The notes beneath the pieces are model-generated. The model was not told the DNA's origin. It worked only from the letters and a program-made list of their open reading frames with translations, and did no database searches. Shown here in pieces: positions 1 to 10,107 of a DNA stretch of 64,000 nt. This stretch comes from Methylobacillus caricis. Lineage in GTDB: Bacteria > Pseudomonadota > Gammaproteobacteria > Burkholderiales > Methylophilaceae. Each line of letters opens with the position of its first letter. The first letter of the stretch is position 1. Position numbers and translations under genes: made by a program. Where the stretch lies: assembly GCF_020532705.1 (NCBI RefSeq), contig NZ_JAJAVD010000001.1, forward strand, positions 186,001 through 250,000. Reading direction: 5' to 3'.

Positions 1-56
1 GCCAGTAAGCCGAGTATGACTAGAGGGATAAATACTTTTCGCAATTTTGGTGACAT
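1..56 (-). CDS. N-terminus of an exported or membrane-anchored protein (partial)
   Basis: Read on the minus strand, an ATG at 56-54 opens a frame that runs off the window edge after 18 codons. It begins with a short basic stretch (Lys4, Arg6, Lys7) followed by a hydrophobic run (VFIPLVILGLL), which looks like a signal peptide or signal anchor. There is no strong Shine-Dalgarno sequence upstream. Too little is present to name a family. It would be divergent from the large oxidoreductase gene at 267. Confidence 0.4.
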   Translation of the reverse strand, partial: MSPKLRKVFIPLVILGLL

Positions 57-235
57 TGTTCGATCACAGCCAATTCAGCATCAGGATAAGTCTATGTTGT
101 CATTGTGGTGCTTTTTACAGGCTTTGTCATCTGAATTGCATTTTGTAGTCCATGGACGGCATTGGAATAATTCTCATTCTCCTGCAAGCCGCGTCAGTAC
201 TGCATTTGCGTTTAATTTTACTATTATCTCCATGA

Positions 236-241
236 TATAAT
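236..241 (+). promoter_or_regulatory. Candidate -10 element upstream of the FAD/Fe-S oxidoreductase
   Basis: A perfect TATAAT lies 25 bases before the ATG at 267. The best -35 partner, TTAATT with an 18-base spacer, is weak, so this is only a candidate promoter. The rest of 57-266 shows no convincing gene. Confidence 0.3.
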
Positions 242-266
242 TGCGCCTTTAGCCTTCACTACAAGC

Positions 267-3200
267 ATGACTGCCCGCTTACGCGAAATCCCGTATAACT
301 ACACCTCGTTTTCCGATCGTGAAATTGTCATCAGGTTTCTTGGAGAGGAAATCTGGGATGTGCTCAATGAGTTGCGCGAGGAGCGCAAGACAGGCCGTTC
401 TGCCCGCATGTTGTTTGAAGTGCTGGGTGACCTGTGGGTAGTTTCAAGAAATCCTTACCTGCAGGATGACCTGCTGCAAAACAAGAAACGCCGCCAGGCG
501 CTGATAGATGCGCTGAACCATCGCATCAAGGCCATTGATGAGCGCAGTGCTGGCAATCAGAAAGTGCTTAAGCTGGTAGTGGCCGCACGCAAGGCGGTGA
601 ACGAGTTCGAGCAGGACTTCCGCCAGACCGAGACCCTGCGCAAACAGGCATTGGCTAAACTCTCACGCCATACCCGCAAGGACAATATCCGTTTTGACGG
701 ATTGTCTCGTGTTTCCCATGTCACCGATGCGACCGACTGGCGCGTGGAATATCCCTTTGTCGTGATCAATCCTGATACTGAAGAGGAAATCGCTGCGCTG
801 GTGCGCATCTGTATCGAGCTGGGCCTCACGATCATCCCGCGTGGCGGTGGTACCGGTTATACCGGTGGCGCCGTGCCGTTGACCAAGTTGTCTGCGGTCA
901 TCAATACCGAGAAGCTGGATCATTATTCAGAAGTCAATTACGTTGCATTGCCTGGGGTCAGTGAGCCAGTACCGGTGATTCATTGTGGTGCGGGAGTTGT
1001 CACTCGCCGCGTGATGGAAGCTGCGAGCAGCGCCGGATTGGAATTCGCTGTGGACCCGACCTCGGCAGATGCTTCCTGCATAGGTGGTAACGTGGCCATG
1101 AATGCGGGCGGCAAGAAGGCCGTGTTGTGGGGCACGGCACTGGATAACCTGGCGTCGTGGCGCATGGTGACGCCAGATGCACAATGGCTGTTTGTGGAGC
1201 GCCTGGAACATAATCGGGGCAAGATCCACGATATCGACATGGCACGTTTCCGCATCACGCGTTACGAAGAGGATGGCAAAACCCTGGTCGGGGAGCCCCG
1301 CTTGCTGGAAATCCCCGGCCCCAGCTTCCGTACGGTTGGCCTGGGCAAGGATGTTACTGACAAGTTCCTGTCCGGCCTGCCCGGTATCCAGAAGGAAGGG
1401 TGTGATGGCCTGATTACGTCTGCCACCTTCATCCTGCATCGCATGCCCAAGCATGTGCGCACTGTGTGTCTTGAGTTTTTCGGCCATGTGGCGCTGGCCG
1501 TGCCTTCTATTGTGGAGGTCAAGGATTACCTTGATGCCCACCCCAATACCATATTGGCCGGGCTGGAACATCTGGATGAGCGTTATCTGCGTGCCGTAGG
1601 CTATGCCACCAAGGCAAACCGCAGCGAGCGGCCCAAGATGGTGCTGATTGCCGATATCGCTAGTGATGACGAGGCCGGGGTAGGTGAAGCGGCTTCGCAG
1701 GTTGTGCGTTTGGCAAATGCCCGTGGTGGCGAGGGTTTTATTGCAGTTTCCAGCGATGCACGCAAGAAGTTCTGGCTGGATCGGGCACGTACTGCTGCCA
1801 TTGCCAAGCATACCAATGCCTTCAAGATCAACGAGGATGTGGTGATTCCATTACCGCGTCTGGGGGATTATTCGGATGGCATCGAGCGCATCAATATCGA
1901 GCTTTCCATACGCAACAAGCTGAAACTGCTGGATAGCCTGGAAAGTTTCATGCAGGGCGATCTGCCCTTGTATGAGGATGATGAAACCCAGGCTGATCCC
2001 GACATGCTGGTCACCAAGCGCCAGATGGCATTGGAGCTGTTCGCTGCTACTCGTGGACACTGGAAGAACACGCTGGAAAACCTGGATGGTGCGCTTTCGT
2101 TGCTAGGGCCTGATTACAGTGACCTTGCAGCGGAAAATATCTTCCGCGCGGTGCAGGAGCACCAGGTGCGTATCTCCTGGAAACAGGACGTCAAGAAAGA
2201 GCTGCATCGTATTTTCACAGGCCGTGAATATCGGCGCATTCTGGAAAAGTGCGATGAAATCCACAAGCAGGTGTTGAAGGGTCGTGTATTTGTCGCCCTG
2301 CATATGCACGCAGGTGATGGCAATGTGCATACCAATATCCCGGTCAATTCCGATGACTATGAAATGATGCAGGCCGCACATGAAGCGGTGGCGCGTATCA
2401 TGAAGCTGGCTACCGGACTGGGTGGCGTGATCTCGGGTGAACACGGTATCGGTATCACCAAGATGGAATTCCTGGACGAGAAAACCGTTTCCAGATTCGC
2501 TGCCTACAAACAACAGGTTGACCCTGAAGGCCGCTTCAATAAAGGCAAGTTGATGGCCGGTTCCGGCCTGCATTCGGCTTATACCCCCTCCTTTGGCCTG
2601 CTGGAGCAGGAGTCCATCATCATGGAGCAATCTGCGATTGGTGGCATTGCGGACTCCATCAGCGATTGTCTGCGTTGTGGCAAGTGCAAGCCTGTGTGCA
2701 CCACGCACGTGCCACGTGCCAATTTGCTCTACAGTCCGCGTAACAAGATTCTTGGTACTTCGCTCTTGATCGAGGCCTTCCTCTATGAAGAGCAAACGCG
2801 TCGCGGGATATCGCTCAAGCATTTTGATGAGTTCAATGATGTCGCAGATCATTGCACTGTGTGTCATCGTTGCGAAAAACCGTGTCCGGTTGATATCGAC
2901 TTTGGCGATGTGTCGATTGCCATGCGCAATTTCCTGCGCGAGCAGGGCAAAAAGCATTTTAATCCTGGCACCACTGTGGCCATGACCTTCCTCAATATCA
3001 AGGATCCAGCCACCATACGTGCCATGCGCAGCGTTATGGTCGGTGTGGGCTATAAGGCGCAGCGGCTGGGACACACGATTTTCAAGAAGCTGGGCTTGTT
3101 GAATGGCACCAAGAAAAATCCGCCGCCAACTTTGGGCAAGCCTGAAATCAAGGCGCAGGTGATTCATTTCCTCAATCGCCCCATGCCCAAGGCCATGCCA

Positions 3201-4082
3201 ACCAAGACTTCACGTGCGCTTCTGGGTATTGAGGATGACACCATTGTGCCGGTGATCCGCAATCCCCAAAAAACGCATGAAGATTCAGATGCGGTGTTCT
3301 ACTTCCCAGGATGCGGCTCCGAGCGATTGTTCTCCACCGTTGGATTGGCAACCCAGGCCATGTTGTATGAAGCTGGTGCCATTACGGTATTGCCGCCAGG
3401 TTACCTATGCTGCGGCTATCCGCAAACATCCAGCGGCAATCACGACAAGGGACAGCAGATCACGGCCGATAACCGCGTGCAGTTCCACCGTGTGGCCAAT
3501 ACATTGAACTATCTGGACATCAAGACGGTGATTGTTTCATGCGGCACTTGCATGGATCAGCTGCAGAAGTACGAGTTTGAACGCATCTTTCCTGGTGCCA
3601 GGTTGCTTGATATCCATGAGTACCTGATGGAGAAGAACTTCAAGATTGAGGGCGTGACCGGTACGCGCTATATGTATCATGACCCTTGTCACAGCCCTAT
3701 GAAGACCTATGCGCCCATGAAGGTGACCCAGGCGCTTGTGGGCGATAACGATGTTGCGCTCAACGATCGTTGTTGCGGTGAATCCGGTACGTTTGCTGTC
3801 GCCCGTCCCGATATTGCCACCCAGGTCAAAATGCGCAAGCAGGAAGAGCTGGAAAAAGGCATGACCAAGCTGGGATTGACGCCAGGTGCGCCTGAGCGGG
3901 ATGTGAAAATCCTTACCTCCTGCCCGTCATGCCTGCAAGGGCTGTCGCGCTATGGGGAAGATACCGGCATAGAGGCCGACTACATTGTGGTGGAGATGGC
4001 CAAGCATGTGCTGGGTGAGAACTGGATGCAGGATTATGTATACAAGGCGAATAATGGCGGGATAGAGAAGGTGTTGTTGTAA
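267..4082 (+). CDS. DUF3683-type FAD/Fe-S oxidoreductase (D-lactate/glycolate dehydrogenase-like fusion)
   Basis: This is a 1271-residue fusion of a flavin dehydrogenase with an iron-sulfur/heterodisulfide-reductase-like module. An N-terminal DUF3683-type region is followed by an FAD-binding PCMH domain with a Gly-rich loop ([11 protein letters not shown], near residue 190). The FAD-oxidase C-terminal domain carries [10 protein letters not shown] near residue 679. Two 4Fe-4S motifs follow (CxxCxxC from Cys801, and [12 protein letters not shown] from Cys863). The end has two Cys-rich CCG domains (PGCG near 1014 with CCGYP at 1048; DPCH near 1139 with CCGESG at 1169). This architecture suits a membrane-peripheral 2-hydroxyacid dehydrogenase passing electrons to quinone; the substrate is not readable from sequence. 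The gene is monocistronic and ends at a strong terminator. Confidence 0.88.
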   Translation: MTARLREIPYNYTSFSDREIVIRFLGEEIWDVLNELREERKTGRSARMLFEVLGDLWVVSRNPYLQDDLLQNKKRRQALIDALNHRIKAIDERSAGNQKVLKLVVAARKAVNEFEQDFRQTETLRKQALAKLSRHTRKDNIRFDGLSRVSHVTDATDWRVEYPFVVINPDTEEEIAALVRICIELGLTIIPRGGGTGYTGGAVPLTKLSAVINTEKLDHYSEVNYVALPGVSEPVPVIHCGAGVVTRRVMEAASSAGLEFAVDPTSADASCIGGNVAMNAGGKKAVLWGTALDNLASWRMVTPDAQWLFVERLEHNRGKIHDIDMARFRITRYEEDGKTLVGEPRLLEIPGPSFRTVGLGKDVTDKFLSGLPGIQKEGCDGLITSATFILHRMPKHVRTVCLEFFGHVALAVPSIVEVKDYLDAHPNTILAGLEHLDERYLRAVGYATKANRSERPKMVLIADIASDDEAGVGEAASQVVRLANARGGEGFIAVSSDARKKFWLDRARTAAIAKHTNAFKINEDVVIPLPRLGDYSDGIERINIELSIRNKLKLLDSLESFMQGDLPLYEDDETQADPDMLVTKRQMALELFAATRGHWKNTLENLDGALSLLGPDYSDLAAENIFRAVQEHQVRISWKQDVKKELHRIFTGREYRRILEKCDEIHKQVLKGRVFVALHMHAGDGNVHTNIPVNSDDYEMMQAAHEAVARIMKLATGLGGVISGEHGIGITKMEFLDEKTVSRFAAYKQQVDPEGRFNKGKLMAGSGLHSAYTPSFGLLEQESIIMEQSAIGGIADSISDCLRCGKCKPVCTTHVPRANLLYSPRNKILGTSLLIEAFLYEEQTRRGISLKHFDEFNDVADHCTVCHRCEKPCPVDIDFGDVSIAMRNFLREQGKKHFNPGTTVAMTFLNIKDPATIRAMRSVMVGVGYKAQRLGHTIFKKLGLLNGTKKNPPPTLGKPEIKAQVIHFLNRPMPKAMPTKTSRALLGIEDDTIVPVIRNPQKTHEDSDAVFYFPGCGSERLFSTVGLATQAMLYEAGAITVLPPGYLCCGYPQTSSGNHDKGQQITADNRVQFHRVANTLNYLDIKTVIVSCGTCMDQLQKYEFERIFPGARLLDIHEYLMEKNFKIEGVTGTRYMYHDPCHSPMKTYAPMKVTQALVGDNDVALNDRCCGESGTFAVARPDIATQVKMRKQEELEKGMTKLGLTPGAPERDVKILTSCPSCLQGLSRYGEDTGIEADYIVVEMAKHVLGENWMQDYVYKANNGGIEKVLL

Positions 4083-4106
4083 GCCCTTGAGTTTTGACTT
4101 CCACCC

Positions 4107-4139
4107 AATCAAAAAGCCAGCATTGCTGGCTTTTTGATT
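4107..4139 (+). terminator. Rho-independent terminator, probably bidirectional
   Basis: A perfect 15-bp inverted repeat (arms AATCAAAAAGCCAGC and its complement) encloses a 3-base ATT loop. The A-rich and T-rich stem ends give U-tracts in both directions. It lies 25 bases after the oxidoreductase stop codon. Confidence 0.9.
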
Positions 4140-4236
4140 TTATCCGATCTCATTTTATGGAATTAATTGCCATTTGAGTGGATAAGGCTGTGCTTAAGGA
4201 TATGATGGCATTTAAAAATATATTTATTGATTAGTC

Positions 4237-4563
4237 ATGATGGTACTTAAAACTTTCGCCCTATTTGTTGTCACCGCACTGGCCGAGATTGTGGGTTGTT
4301 ACCTGCCTTATCTGTGGCTCAAGAAAGGCGGTTCAGTGTGGTTGTTATTGCCTGCGGCAGTCAGCCTTGCCCTGTTTGCCTGGCTATTGAGCCTGCACCC
4401 CAACGCGGCTGGACGGGTTTATGCGGCTTATGGTGGAGTGTATATTTTTGTGGCATTGGGATGGCTCTGGCTGGTGGATGGCATACGGCCCAGTGCATGG
4501 GATGTTATCGGCGTGGCAGTGGCAATCACTGGCATGATGATTATCATGTTTGCACCGCGATAG
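4237..4563 (+). CDS. ynfA: YnfA-family (UPF0060) small membrane protein
   Basis: This 108-residue protein has four predicted hydrophobic helices and the family pattern [16 protein letters not shown] near the start, then [25 protein letters not shown] and a C-terminal [10 protein letters not shown]. YnfA proteins resemble small multidrug resistance transporters in size and topology. Some have been linked to export of cationic compounds, but the role here is inferred only from family. The length is as expected. The gene stands alone, 80 bases before the protease gene on the same strand. Confidence 0.88.
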   Translation: MMVLKTFALFVVTALAEIVGCYLPYLWLKKGGSVWLLLPAAVSLALFAWLLSLHPNAAGRVYAAYGGVYIFVALGWLWLVDGIRPSAWDVIGVAVAITGMMIIMFAPR

Positions 4564-4642
4564 CTTGCTTGGTCTGATGCAATGGAGTGAAATAAAGCAG
4601 TTATAGGTGTGGTCTTCAGGCAGGTAATGCAAGGAGATTGAA

Positions 4643-5659
4643 ATGAAAGCGTTGGTTACTTCGGCAGTCCTAAGGATATGCGTCTTGGCTGGTTTGATGC
4701 TGCCTTTTGCGGGGGCAAATGCCATCATGTATGGTATGCCTGCTTCCGATGTGTCGACGGTTCAACTGGTGTTTGAGTACCGAACTTGGCGTGAATATTC
4801 CCAGGAATGGAAAATCAGCCATAGCCAATGTAGCGCGGTGGTGGTTGGAATCTCCCCATTAACCTTGCTGACGGCCGCCCATTGCCTGCGTGAGGTTAGC
4901 CTGGATGAAGGCAATCGCCTGCCCCTGGTACGTATTGCCCGGGCAGACCAGCCGGCGATGGAGTCTGCCAGGCTCAAGCAGGCTATCTTCCCTGAATTTG
5001 ACAAGGTTCGTGGCAACCTGATCGATGACCTGGCAATCCTGGTGTTTGATCTACAGCTCAACGACACCAGGCTGGTTGCCCCAGTCCTGCTCGATCGTCC
5101 ACAAGGTCAAGCATTGCTGTGCGGTTATGGTTTCGGCGCAGCTGATAACCCTCCAGAAGTGTTGCGGTGTGCCAGCAAAGAATTGCATGAGGCAACAGCA
5201 GAGTTTTCCTCGTTTGTGCCCGCATATTATGAAAGCCTGGATCCATTATTCTATGGCCGGTATCGTACCCAGTTCGAAAGCAAGGCCAGTGCTGTCTCAG
5301 CTCTGGATGCACTGCTTGCCGTGAATCGGTTGGATGGTGACGATGAATACAATCCCAATTTGCCCATGCCGACTTTGGGCGATTCAGGCGGCCCGTGGCT
5401 GGCTGATCTGGGAGATGGGCATTATGCAGTGATGGGAGTGACCAGTTTCGTGGAAAGTTTTTACAGCAGCTCGCCTCAATGGACATTTTTCCGTAAAAGT
5501 AGCGCGCCCATGGCAGACTTCATGTATGCCGGCTACGGTATCCGGCTGGACTCAATGCGCGCGCGCAAGTTATTCAATGCGGCCCGCATGAAGGGAGCTG
5601 ATATACGGGTCTACCGGCAGGGATGGGAGCAACTGGAGTCACGGCTGGGAAGCAACTGA
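4643..5659 (+). CDS. Secreted trypsin-like (S1 family) serine protease
   Basis: A signal peptide of about 27 residues (hydrophobic core ending in GANA) precedes an S1-type domain. The catalytic triad is visible: His80 in TAAHC, Asp129 in DDLAIL and Ser248 in GDSGGPW. The protein is 338 residues, so it carries a moderate C-terminal extension (about residues 290-338) beyond the protease core. A good Shine-Dalgarno (AAGGAG) sits 6 bases before the ATG. It is presumably periplasmic or secreted; the substrate is unknown. Its last 21 bases overlap the end of the convergent phoR gene. Confidence 0.85.
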   Translation: MKALVTSAVLRICVLAGLMLPFAGANAIMYGMPASDVSTVQLVFEYRTWREYSQEWKISHSQCSAVVVGISPLTLLTAAHCLREVSLDEGNRLPLVRIARADQPAMESARLKQAIFPEFDKVRGNLIDDLAILVFDLQLNDTRLVAPVLLDRPQGQALLCGYGFGAADNPPEVLRCASKELHEATAEFSSFVPAYYESLDPLFYGRYRTQFESKASAVSALDALLAVNRLDGDDEYNPNLPMPTLGDSGGPWLADLGDGHYAVMGVTSFVESFYSSSPQWTFFRKSSAPMADFMYAGYGIRLDSMRARKLFNAARMKGADIRVYRQGWEQLESRLGSN

Positions 5660-6967
5660 TTCGACGTGTTTGCGGACCAGGCGGGATTGCGGCAGAACGG
5701 CGCTGAAGGTGCTGCCTTTGCCAGCTTCACTTTCTATTTCCAGATGGCCCTGATGGCGTGTCAGTATGTGCTTGACGATGGAAAGCCCGAGGCCAGTACC
5801 GCCGGTTTCGCGCGAGCGACTGCGGTCGACCCGGTAAAAGCGTTCGGTGAGGCGGTCTATGTGTTGCTGTTCAATACCAATGCCGGTGTCAGATACGCTG
5901 AAGATCACATTTGTCCCACGCAGCAGCAGTTTCAGCGAAATGGAACCTCCCTTGGGGGTGTAGCGGACAGCGTTGCTGACCAAGTTGCCAAGTGCGCTGT
6001 GAAGCTCTTCTGGGGCCCCCTTGATAAAGAGACCCGGTTCTACAGGTTCCAGACTTATCTGATGACGGTTCTGGCTCAGGCTATTGCCCTCATGCAGCAG
6101 CATGTTCAGCAGCGCGGAAAGATCAATTTCACTTTCCTGTGGCGCCTCCGGGCTATTCTCCAGCTGAGACAGGGTAAGCAGGTCTTCAATCAAGCGCCGC
6201 ATACGGTTGGTTTGCTCCTGCATCATGCCGAAGTAACTGCGGGTGCTTTCAGGCACGGCACCTTCCATATCCATCAGTGTTTCAATAAAGCCGCCCACTA
6301 CAGTCAGCGGGGTCCTCATCTCATGGGAAACGTTGGCAATGAAGTCCCGGCGCATGGTTTCCAGTTTTTCCACCTGGCTGATATCCCGGGAAAGCAATAA
6401 TTTCTGATTGACGCCAAAAGGAACCAGCTGTATCTCCAGCGTAGCTCCTACATTGCGCCATGACTTGAGCTTGATGGGTTCTGAGTAATCCTGGCGATGC
6501 AGGTACTGAATGAAATCCACAGGCCTGACCAGGTAGCTGATCGGCTGACCAGCATCCTGTTTCATGGACAGGCCGAGCTGGTGTTCGGCTGTCGGGTTGC
6601 ACCATTCAATCTGGTCGTTACCATTCAGCAATACCACGCCATCCGGCAATGCACTGGCGGCATGTCGGAAACGATCCAGGGCCGAGCTGATTTGCGCCTG
6701 GCTGCGACTATGCCGGCGTTTCTCATAATAGATGGCGGCAAACACGTCTTCCCAGATACCGGCGCCCATAGGCATGGAGTTGAGATCTGGTTTCTTGAAC
6801 CACTGCAATAGTTTGTGCAGCCAGAACAAATGGCTGATCAGGTAAAGAAGAATCGCTGCGCAAAAGACTGCAAGTGCAGTCATGGCGTCCGTAGCTGCCC
6901 AGATGATCAGGCAGATGAATACTGTGGCCAAACCAAGCCACAGGGCTTTCCATCGAATATCTTGCAC
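5639..6967 (-). CDS. phoR: Phosphate regulon sensor histidine kinase PhoR
   Basis: This 442-residue kinase has two N-terminal hydrophobic segments (about residues 8-28 and 31-51), a PAS-like region (about 95-200) and a HisKA domain with phospho-accepting His215 in FIANVSHEMRTPL. The HATPase core shows NLVSNAVRYTPKGG (N box), DTGIGI (G1) and TGGTGLGLSI (G2). In the family, PhoR senses phosphate limitation through the Pst/PhoU system and phosphorylates PhoB. The gene lies 36 bases downstream of phoB on the same strand, the classical phoBR order. Its 3' end overlaps the convergent protease gene. Confidence 0.93.
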   Translation of the reverse strand: MQDIRWKALWLGLATVFICLIIWAATDAMTALAVFCAAILLYLISHLFWLHKLLQWFKKPDLNSMPMGAGIWEDVFAAIYYEKRRHSRSQAQISSALDRFRHAASALPDGVVLLNGNDQIEWCNPTAEHQLGLSMKQDAGQPISYLVRPVDFIQYLHRQDYSEPIKLKSWRNVGATLEIQLVPFGVNQKLLLSRDISQVEKLETMRRDFIANVSHEMRTPLTVVGGFIETLMDMEGAVPESTRSYFGMMQEQTNRMRRLIEDLLTLSQLENSPEAPQESEIDLSALLNMLLHEGNSLSQNRHQISLEPVEPGLFIKGAPEELHSALGNLVSNAVRYTPKGGSISLKLLLRGTNVIFSVSDTGIGIEQQHIDRLTERFYRVDRSRSRETGGTGLGLSIVKHILTRHQGHLEIESEAGKGSTFSAVLPQSRLVRKHVESVASQP

Positions 6968-7003
6968 AAAGGTGGTCTTGTAAGAATCAGTGCTTATTAT
7001 GAT

Positions 7004-7690
7004 CTACTGAGCAGAGAAACGGTAGCCAACACCGCGCACAGTCTGGATAAATTCTTCATGGCCCGATTCCGAGAGTGCGCGGCGCAGGCGGCGGATGTGC
7101 ACATCCACTGTCCTGTCTTCCACAAACACACGATCCCCCCATACTCGATCCAGTACTTGGGTGCGTGAGTGCACGCGTTCCGGATTGGACATCAAGTAAT
7201 GCAGCAAACGGAATTCTGTTGGCCCCAGCTCCAGGGTCTTGCCATTGCCGGAAACTCTGTGTGTCATCGGGTCCAGCCTGAGACCGCCAGCTTCAATGGG
7301 GTCATCCGTCATTTGCGGCGCGCGGCGACGCAATACCGCCTTTATCCTGGCATTCAGTTCACGCGGGCTGAATGGTTTGGTCACGTAATCATCTGCTCCC
7401 ACTTCCAGTCCACGTACCTTGTCGGCCTCTTCGCCACGTGCAGTGAGCATGATGATGGGGATGGACTTTGTCAGGTCATCACCTTTCAGCTTGCGGGCAA
7501 ATTCAATGCCGCTCATGCCTGGCAGCATCCAGTCGAGCAGGATCAGGTCGGGCAGAGTCTCGCGGATCAGCATTTGCGCCTGCTCCACGCTTAATGCGCG
7601 TACTGGGTTGTGCCCCGCCTGGGTAAGGTTCAGGGCGAGCAGTTCCTGGATTGCCGGTTCGTCTTCTACTACCAGTATATTGGCTGGCAT
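7004..7690 (-). CDS. phoB: Phosphate regulon response regulator PhoB
   Basis: This 228-residue OmpR/PhoB-type regulator has a receiver domain with acidic residues near 10-12, phospho-acceptor Asp53 (ILLDWMLPGMSG) and the conserved Lys in the VTKPFSP motif. A winged-helix DNA-binding domain ends in TVDVHIRRLRRAL and RGVGYRF. An AAGGA Shine-Dalgarno precedes the ATG. Regulation by phosphate starvation is supported by a three-repeat Pho box 39-67 bases upstream of the start, implying autoactivation. It is transcribed together with phoR. Confidence 0.95.
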   Translation of the reverse strand: MPANILVVEDEPAIQELLALNLTQAGHNPVRALSVEQAQMLIRETLPDLILLDWMLPGMSGIEFARKLKGDDLTKSIPIIMLTARGEEADKVRGLEVGADDYVTKPFSPRELNARIKAVLRRRAPQMTDDPIEAGGLRLDPMTHRVSGNGKTLELGPTEFRLLHYLMSNPERVHSRTQVLDRVWGDRVFVEDRTVDVHIRRLRRALSESGHEEFIQTVRGVGYRFSAQ

Positions 7691-7728
7691 TTCGAGGTTT
7701 CCTTGGGTGGTTGAATGACGAGCAATAT

Positions 7729-7757
7729 ATGACGCTAATATGACAGATTGATGAACA
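7729..7757 (-). promoter_or_regulatory. Pho box (three 11-bp-spaced repeats) upstream of phoB
   Basis: On the minus strand the motifs TGTTCAT, CTGTCAT and GCGTCAT start exactly 11 bases apart, separated by A/T-rich 4-base spacers (CAAT, ATTA). The middle one matches the CTGTCAT Pho-box half-site perfectly. Its position just upstream of phoB fits PhoB-dependent autoregulation, where the box replaces the -35 element. Confidence 0.8.
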
Positions 7758-7880
7758 AGATTAAATAGACTTTAGGATTGCAGTTTTCCCCGATTTATAT
7801 GAGTATTTGTAACAAATTGTTTCTATCTCGGCAGCGGCGATAAATGGCAGCTGATTTTTTATTGGATTGAGGGGAGTCTG

Positions 7881-9497
7881 ATGTCTGGTTTTTTTTCAAA
7901 GGAGCGCATTACAGCTGCGCCTGGGTATAACCGCTGGCTGGTGCCGCCAGCGGCACTTGCAGTGCATTTATCCATTGGCATGGCTTATGGTTTCAGCGTG
8001 TTCTGGTTGCCATTGTCCAAAGCACTTGGTATTACGGAGCCGCTTGTTTGCGGCGAAGACATCAGTTTCTGGATGCGCGCCATTACAACCAGTTGTGACT
8101 GGAAGGTCAGTGATCTGGGATGGATGTATACCCTGTTTTTTGTTTTTCTCGGTTCCTCAGCGGCAGTATTCGGTCACTGGCTGGAGCATGCCGGGCCACG
8201 CAAGGCAGGAGCAGTGGCAGCATTGTGTTGGGGTGGCGGGTTATTGATTTCGGCCATAGGGGTCTATACACACCAGCTCTGGCTGATGTGGCTGGGTTCG
8301 GGGGTGATCGGGGGGATTGGTTTGGGGTTGGGGTATATCTCTCCGGTTTCAACCCTGATCAAATGGTTTCCTGACCGCAGGGGCATGGCGACAGGCATGG
8401 CGATCATGGGGTTTGGCGGCGGTGCCATGATAGGCGCCCCGCTGGCCAATACCTTGATGAATTATTTTGCAACGCCGGTATCGATTGGTGTCTGGGAAAC
8501 CTTTGCTACCATGGGGGTGTTGTATTTCATCGCCATGATGATAGGTTCGCTCGGATATCGTGTGCCTGCCAACGGCTGGAAGCCTGAAGGCTGGAATCCC
8601 CCTGCCAATAATGGCAAGGCGATGATCACTTCACGTCATGTACATGTCAATGAAGCGCACAAGACCCCTCAGTTCTGGCTGCTTTGGAGTGTACTCTGCC
8701 TCAACGTCAGTGCTGGCATTGGCGTGATTGGCATGGCTTCGCCAATGTTGCAGGAAGTGTTTGGCGGCCTGCTGATTGGAGAGGGCATCAAGCTGGTTGA
8801 CTTGGGCCCGGATCAAAAACTGCAGGTGGCTGCCATAGGGGCTGGTTTTGCAGGGTTGCTGTCTTTCTTCAATATTCTGGGCCGTATAGGCTGGGCTTCA
8901 TGTTCGGACTTTCTTGGCCGCAAGCTGACGTATATCATCTTTTTTGCGCTGGGTTTCGTGCTTTATATCCTCTCGCCATGGGCTGGAAGCATAGGCAGCG
9001 TGGCCCTGTTTGCAGGATTGTTCTGCATTATCCTCACCATGTATGGCGGCGGCTTTTCCACCATTCCCGCATACCTTGCCGATATCTTTGGCACCCAGCA
9101 CGTGGGCGCTATCCACGGCCGGTTACTGACAGCCTGGGCTACGGCGGGCGTCTTGGGGCCGGTTACTGTGAATTACCTGCGCGACTACCAGCTGGACCAC
9201 GGCGTTCCTGCGGATCATGCTTACAACGTAATCATGTATGTGCTGGCCGCTTTATTATTGATCGGCCTAGTGTGCAATTTGCTGGTGCGGCCAGTGGCGG
9301 AGAAACACTACATGACATCAGCTGAACTTGAGGCTGAAAAGAGAATATCGCATGAGAAATCACTCTCTGCTGCCAGTCAGGAAGGCGCTCACAAAAGTAG
9401 TGCCTTCCTGACGACCGTGGTCTGGGTGGCGGTTGGTATTCCCATTAGCTATGGCATATGGAATACCTTGCAGAAGGCCTTTATCCTGTTCCATTGA
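7881..9497 (+). CDS. OFA-family (oxalate/formate antiporter-like) MFS transporter
   Basis: This 538-residue, 12-helix major facilitator begins with YNRWLVPPAALAVHLSIGMAYG, typical of the OFA subgroup. It has DRRGMATGMAIMGFGGGAMIGAP after helix 4 and an AYLADIFGTQHVGAIHGRLLTAW motif in the second half. A charged tail (residues about 470-500) is followed by one more hydrophobic segment near the C-terminus. An AGGGGAG Shine-Dalgarno supports the ATG. Family members move small carboxylates such as oxalate, formate or related organic acids across the inner membrane; the substrate here is not determinable. It is divergent from phoB. Confidence 0.82.
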   Translation: MSGFFSKERITAAPGYNRWLVPPAALAVHLSIGMAYGFSVFWLPLSKALGITEPLVCGEDISFWMRAITTSCDWKVSDLGWMYTLFFVFLGSSAAVFGHWLEHAGPRKAGAVAALCWGGGLLISAIGVYTHQLWLMWLGSGVIGGIGLGLGYISPVSTLIKWFPDRRGMATGMAIMGFGGGAMIGAPLANTLMNYFATPVSIGVWETFATMGVLYFIAMMIGSLGYRVPANGWKPEGWNPPANNGKAMITSRHVHVNEAHKTPQFWLLWSVLCLNVSAGIGVIGMASPMLQEVFGGLLIGEGIKLVDLGPDQKLQVAAIGAGFAGLLSFFNILGRIGWASCSDFLGRKLTYIIFFALGFVLYILSPWAGSIGSVALFAGLFCIILTMYGGGFSTIPAYLADIFGTQHVGAIHGRLLTAWATAGVLGPVTVNYLRDYQLDHGVPADHAYNVIMYVLAALLLIGLVCNLLVRPVAEKHYMTSAELEAEKRISHEKSLSAASQEGAHKSSAFLTTVVWVAVGIPISYGIWNTLQKAFILFH

Positions 9498-9515
9498 GTT
9501 CTTTGAGGTATTGAT

Positions 9516-10097
9516 GTGAGTGATCACTCTCGTCCACGCTGTTTATGGGCCAAGGCTCCGCTTGATATTGTTTACCATGATCACGAGTGGGGCGTGCCCG
9601 TGCATGATGACCGCACCTTGTTTGAATTTCTCACTCTGGAAGGAGCCCAGGCAGGACTGAGCTGGAGCACAATCCTGAAAAAGCGGGAACATTACCGCAA
9701 GGTGTTTGATGATTTTGAGATAGCCAAGGTGGCGGCTTACGACCAGGCCACGGTGGATGCTCTGCTTGCAGATGCAGGCATTGTGCGCAACCGGCTCAAG
9801 GTTGCTTCAGCAATTGGCAATGCCCGTATTGCCCTGGAAATACAGGCACAGTATGGAAGCCTAGGCCACTATCTCTGGAGTTTTGTTGATGGAAAGCCCA
9901 TGCACAATACATGGGCAGATGTTTCCCAGGTGCCAGCAAGGACGGCAGTGTCCGACCAGATGTCCAAAGCGCTCGCCAAGCGTGGATTCAAGTTCGTTGG
10001 ATCCACGATCTGTTATGCATTCATGCAGGCAACCGGTATGGTCAATGATCACACCATTGATTGTTTTCGTTATGCCGAAATCTCGGCACATGCATGA
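9516..10097 (+). CDS. tag: DNA-3-methyladenine glycosylase I
   Basis: This 193-residue base-excision repair glycosylase removes 3-methyladenine from alkylated DNA. It shows the Tag signature: Cys9 and His21 of YHDHEWG near the N-terminus and the C-terminal NDHTIDCF pair that together coordinate the structural zinc, plus FEFLTLEGAQAGLSWSTILKKRE. Translation starts at GTG (9516) preceded by GAGG; an overlapping ATG at 9514 is out of frame and stops at once. It follows the MFS gene by 18 bases, so co-transcription is possible. Confidence 0.92.
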   Translation: MSDHSRPRCLWAKAPLDIVYHDHEWGVPVHDDRTLFEFLTLEGAQAGLSWSTILKKREHYRKVFDDFEIAKVAAYDQATVDALLADAGIVRNRLKVASAIGNARIALEIQAQYGSLGHYLWSFVDGKPMHNTWADVSQVPARTAVSDQMSKALAKRGFKFVGSTICYAFMQATGMVNDHTIDCFRYAEISAHA

Positions 10098-10107
10098 AGT
10101 CGCTACG

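Noticed and set aside
16-240. 74-codon frame on the plus strand before the large oxidoreductase gene
   Set aside because: Low-complexity, no ribosome site, no recognisable motif, and it overlaps a better minus-strand start at 56 and the promoter region.
927-1811. 294-codon minus-strand frame inside the oxidoreductase gene
   Set aside because: It is antisense to a gene with clear flavin and Fe-S motifs and has a Cys/His/Arg-rich composition typical of a shadow frame. The same holds for the 354-codon frame at 2103-3167.
5666-6400. 244-codon plus-strand frame opposite phoR
   Set aside because: Antisense to an intact histidine kinase; no domain or signal.
7758-7880. Pho control of the OFA transporter
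   Set aside because: The Pho box points toward phoB and lies more than 120 bases from the transporter start with no further repeats.
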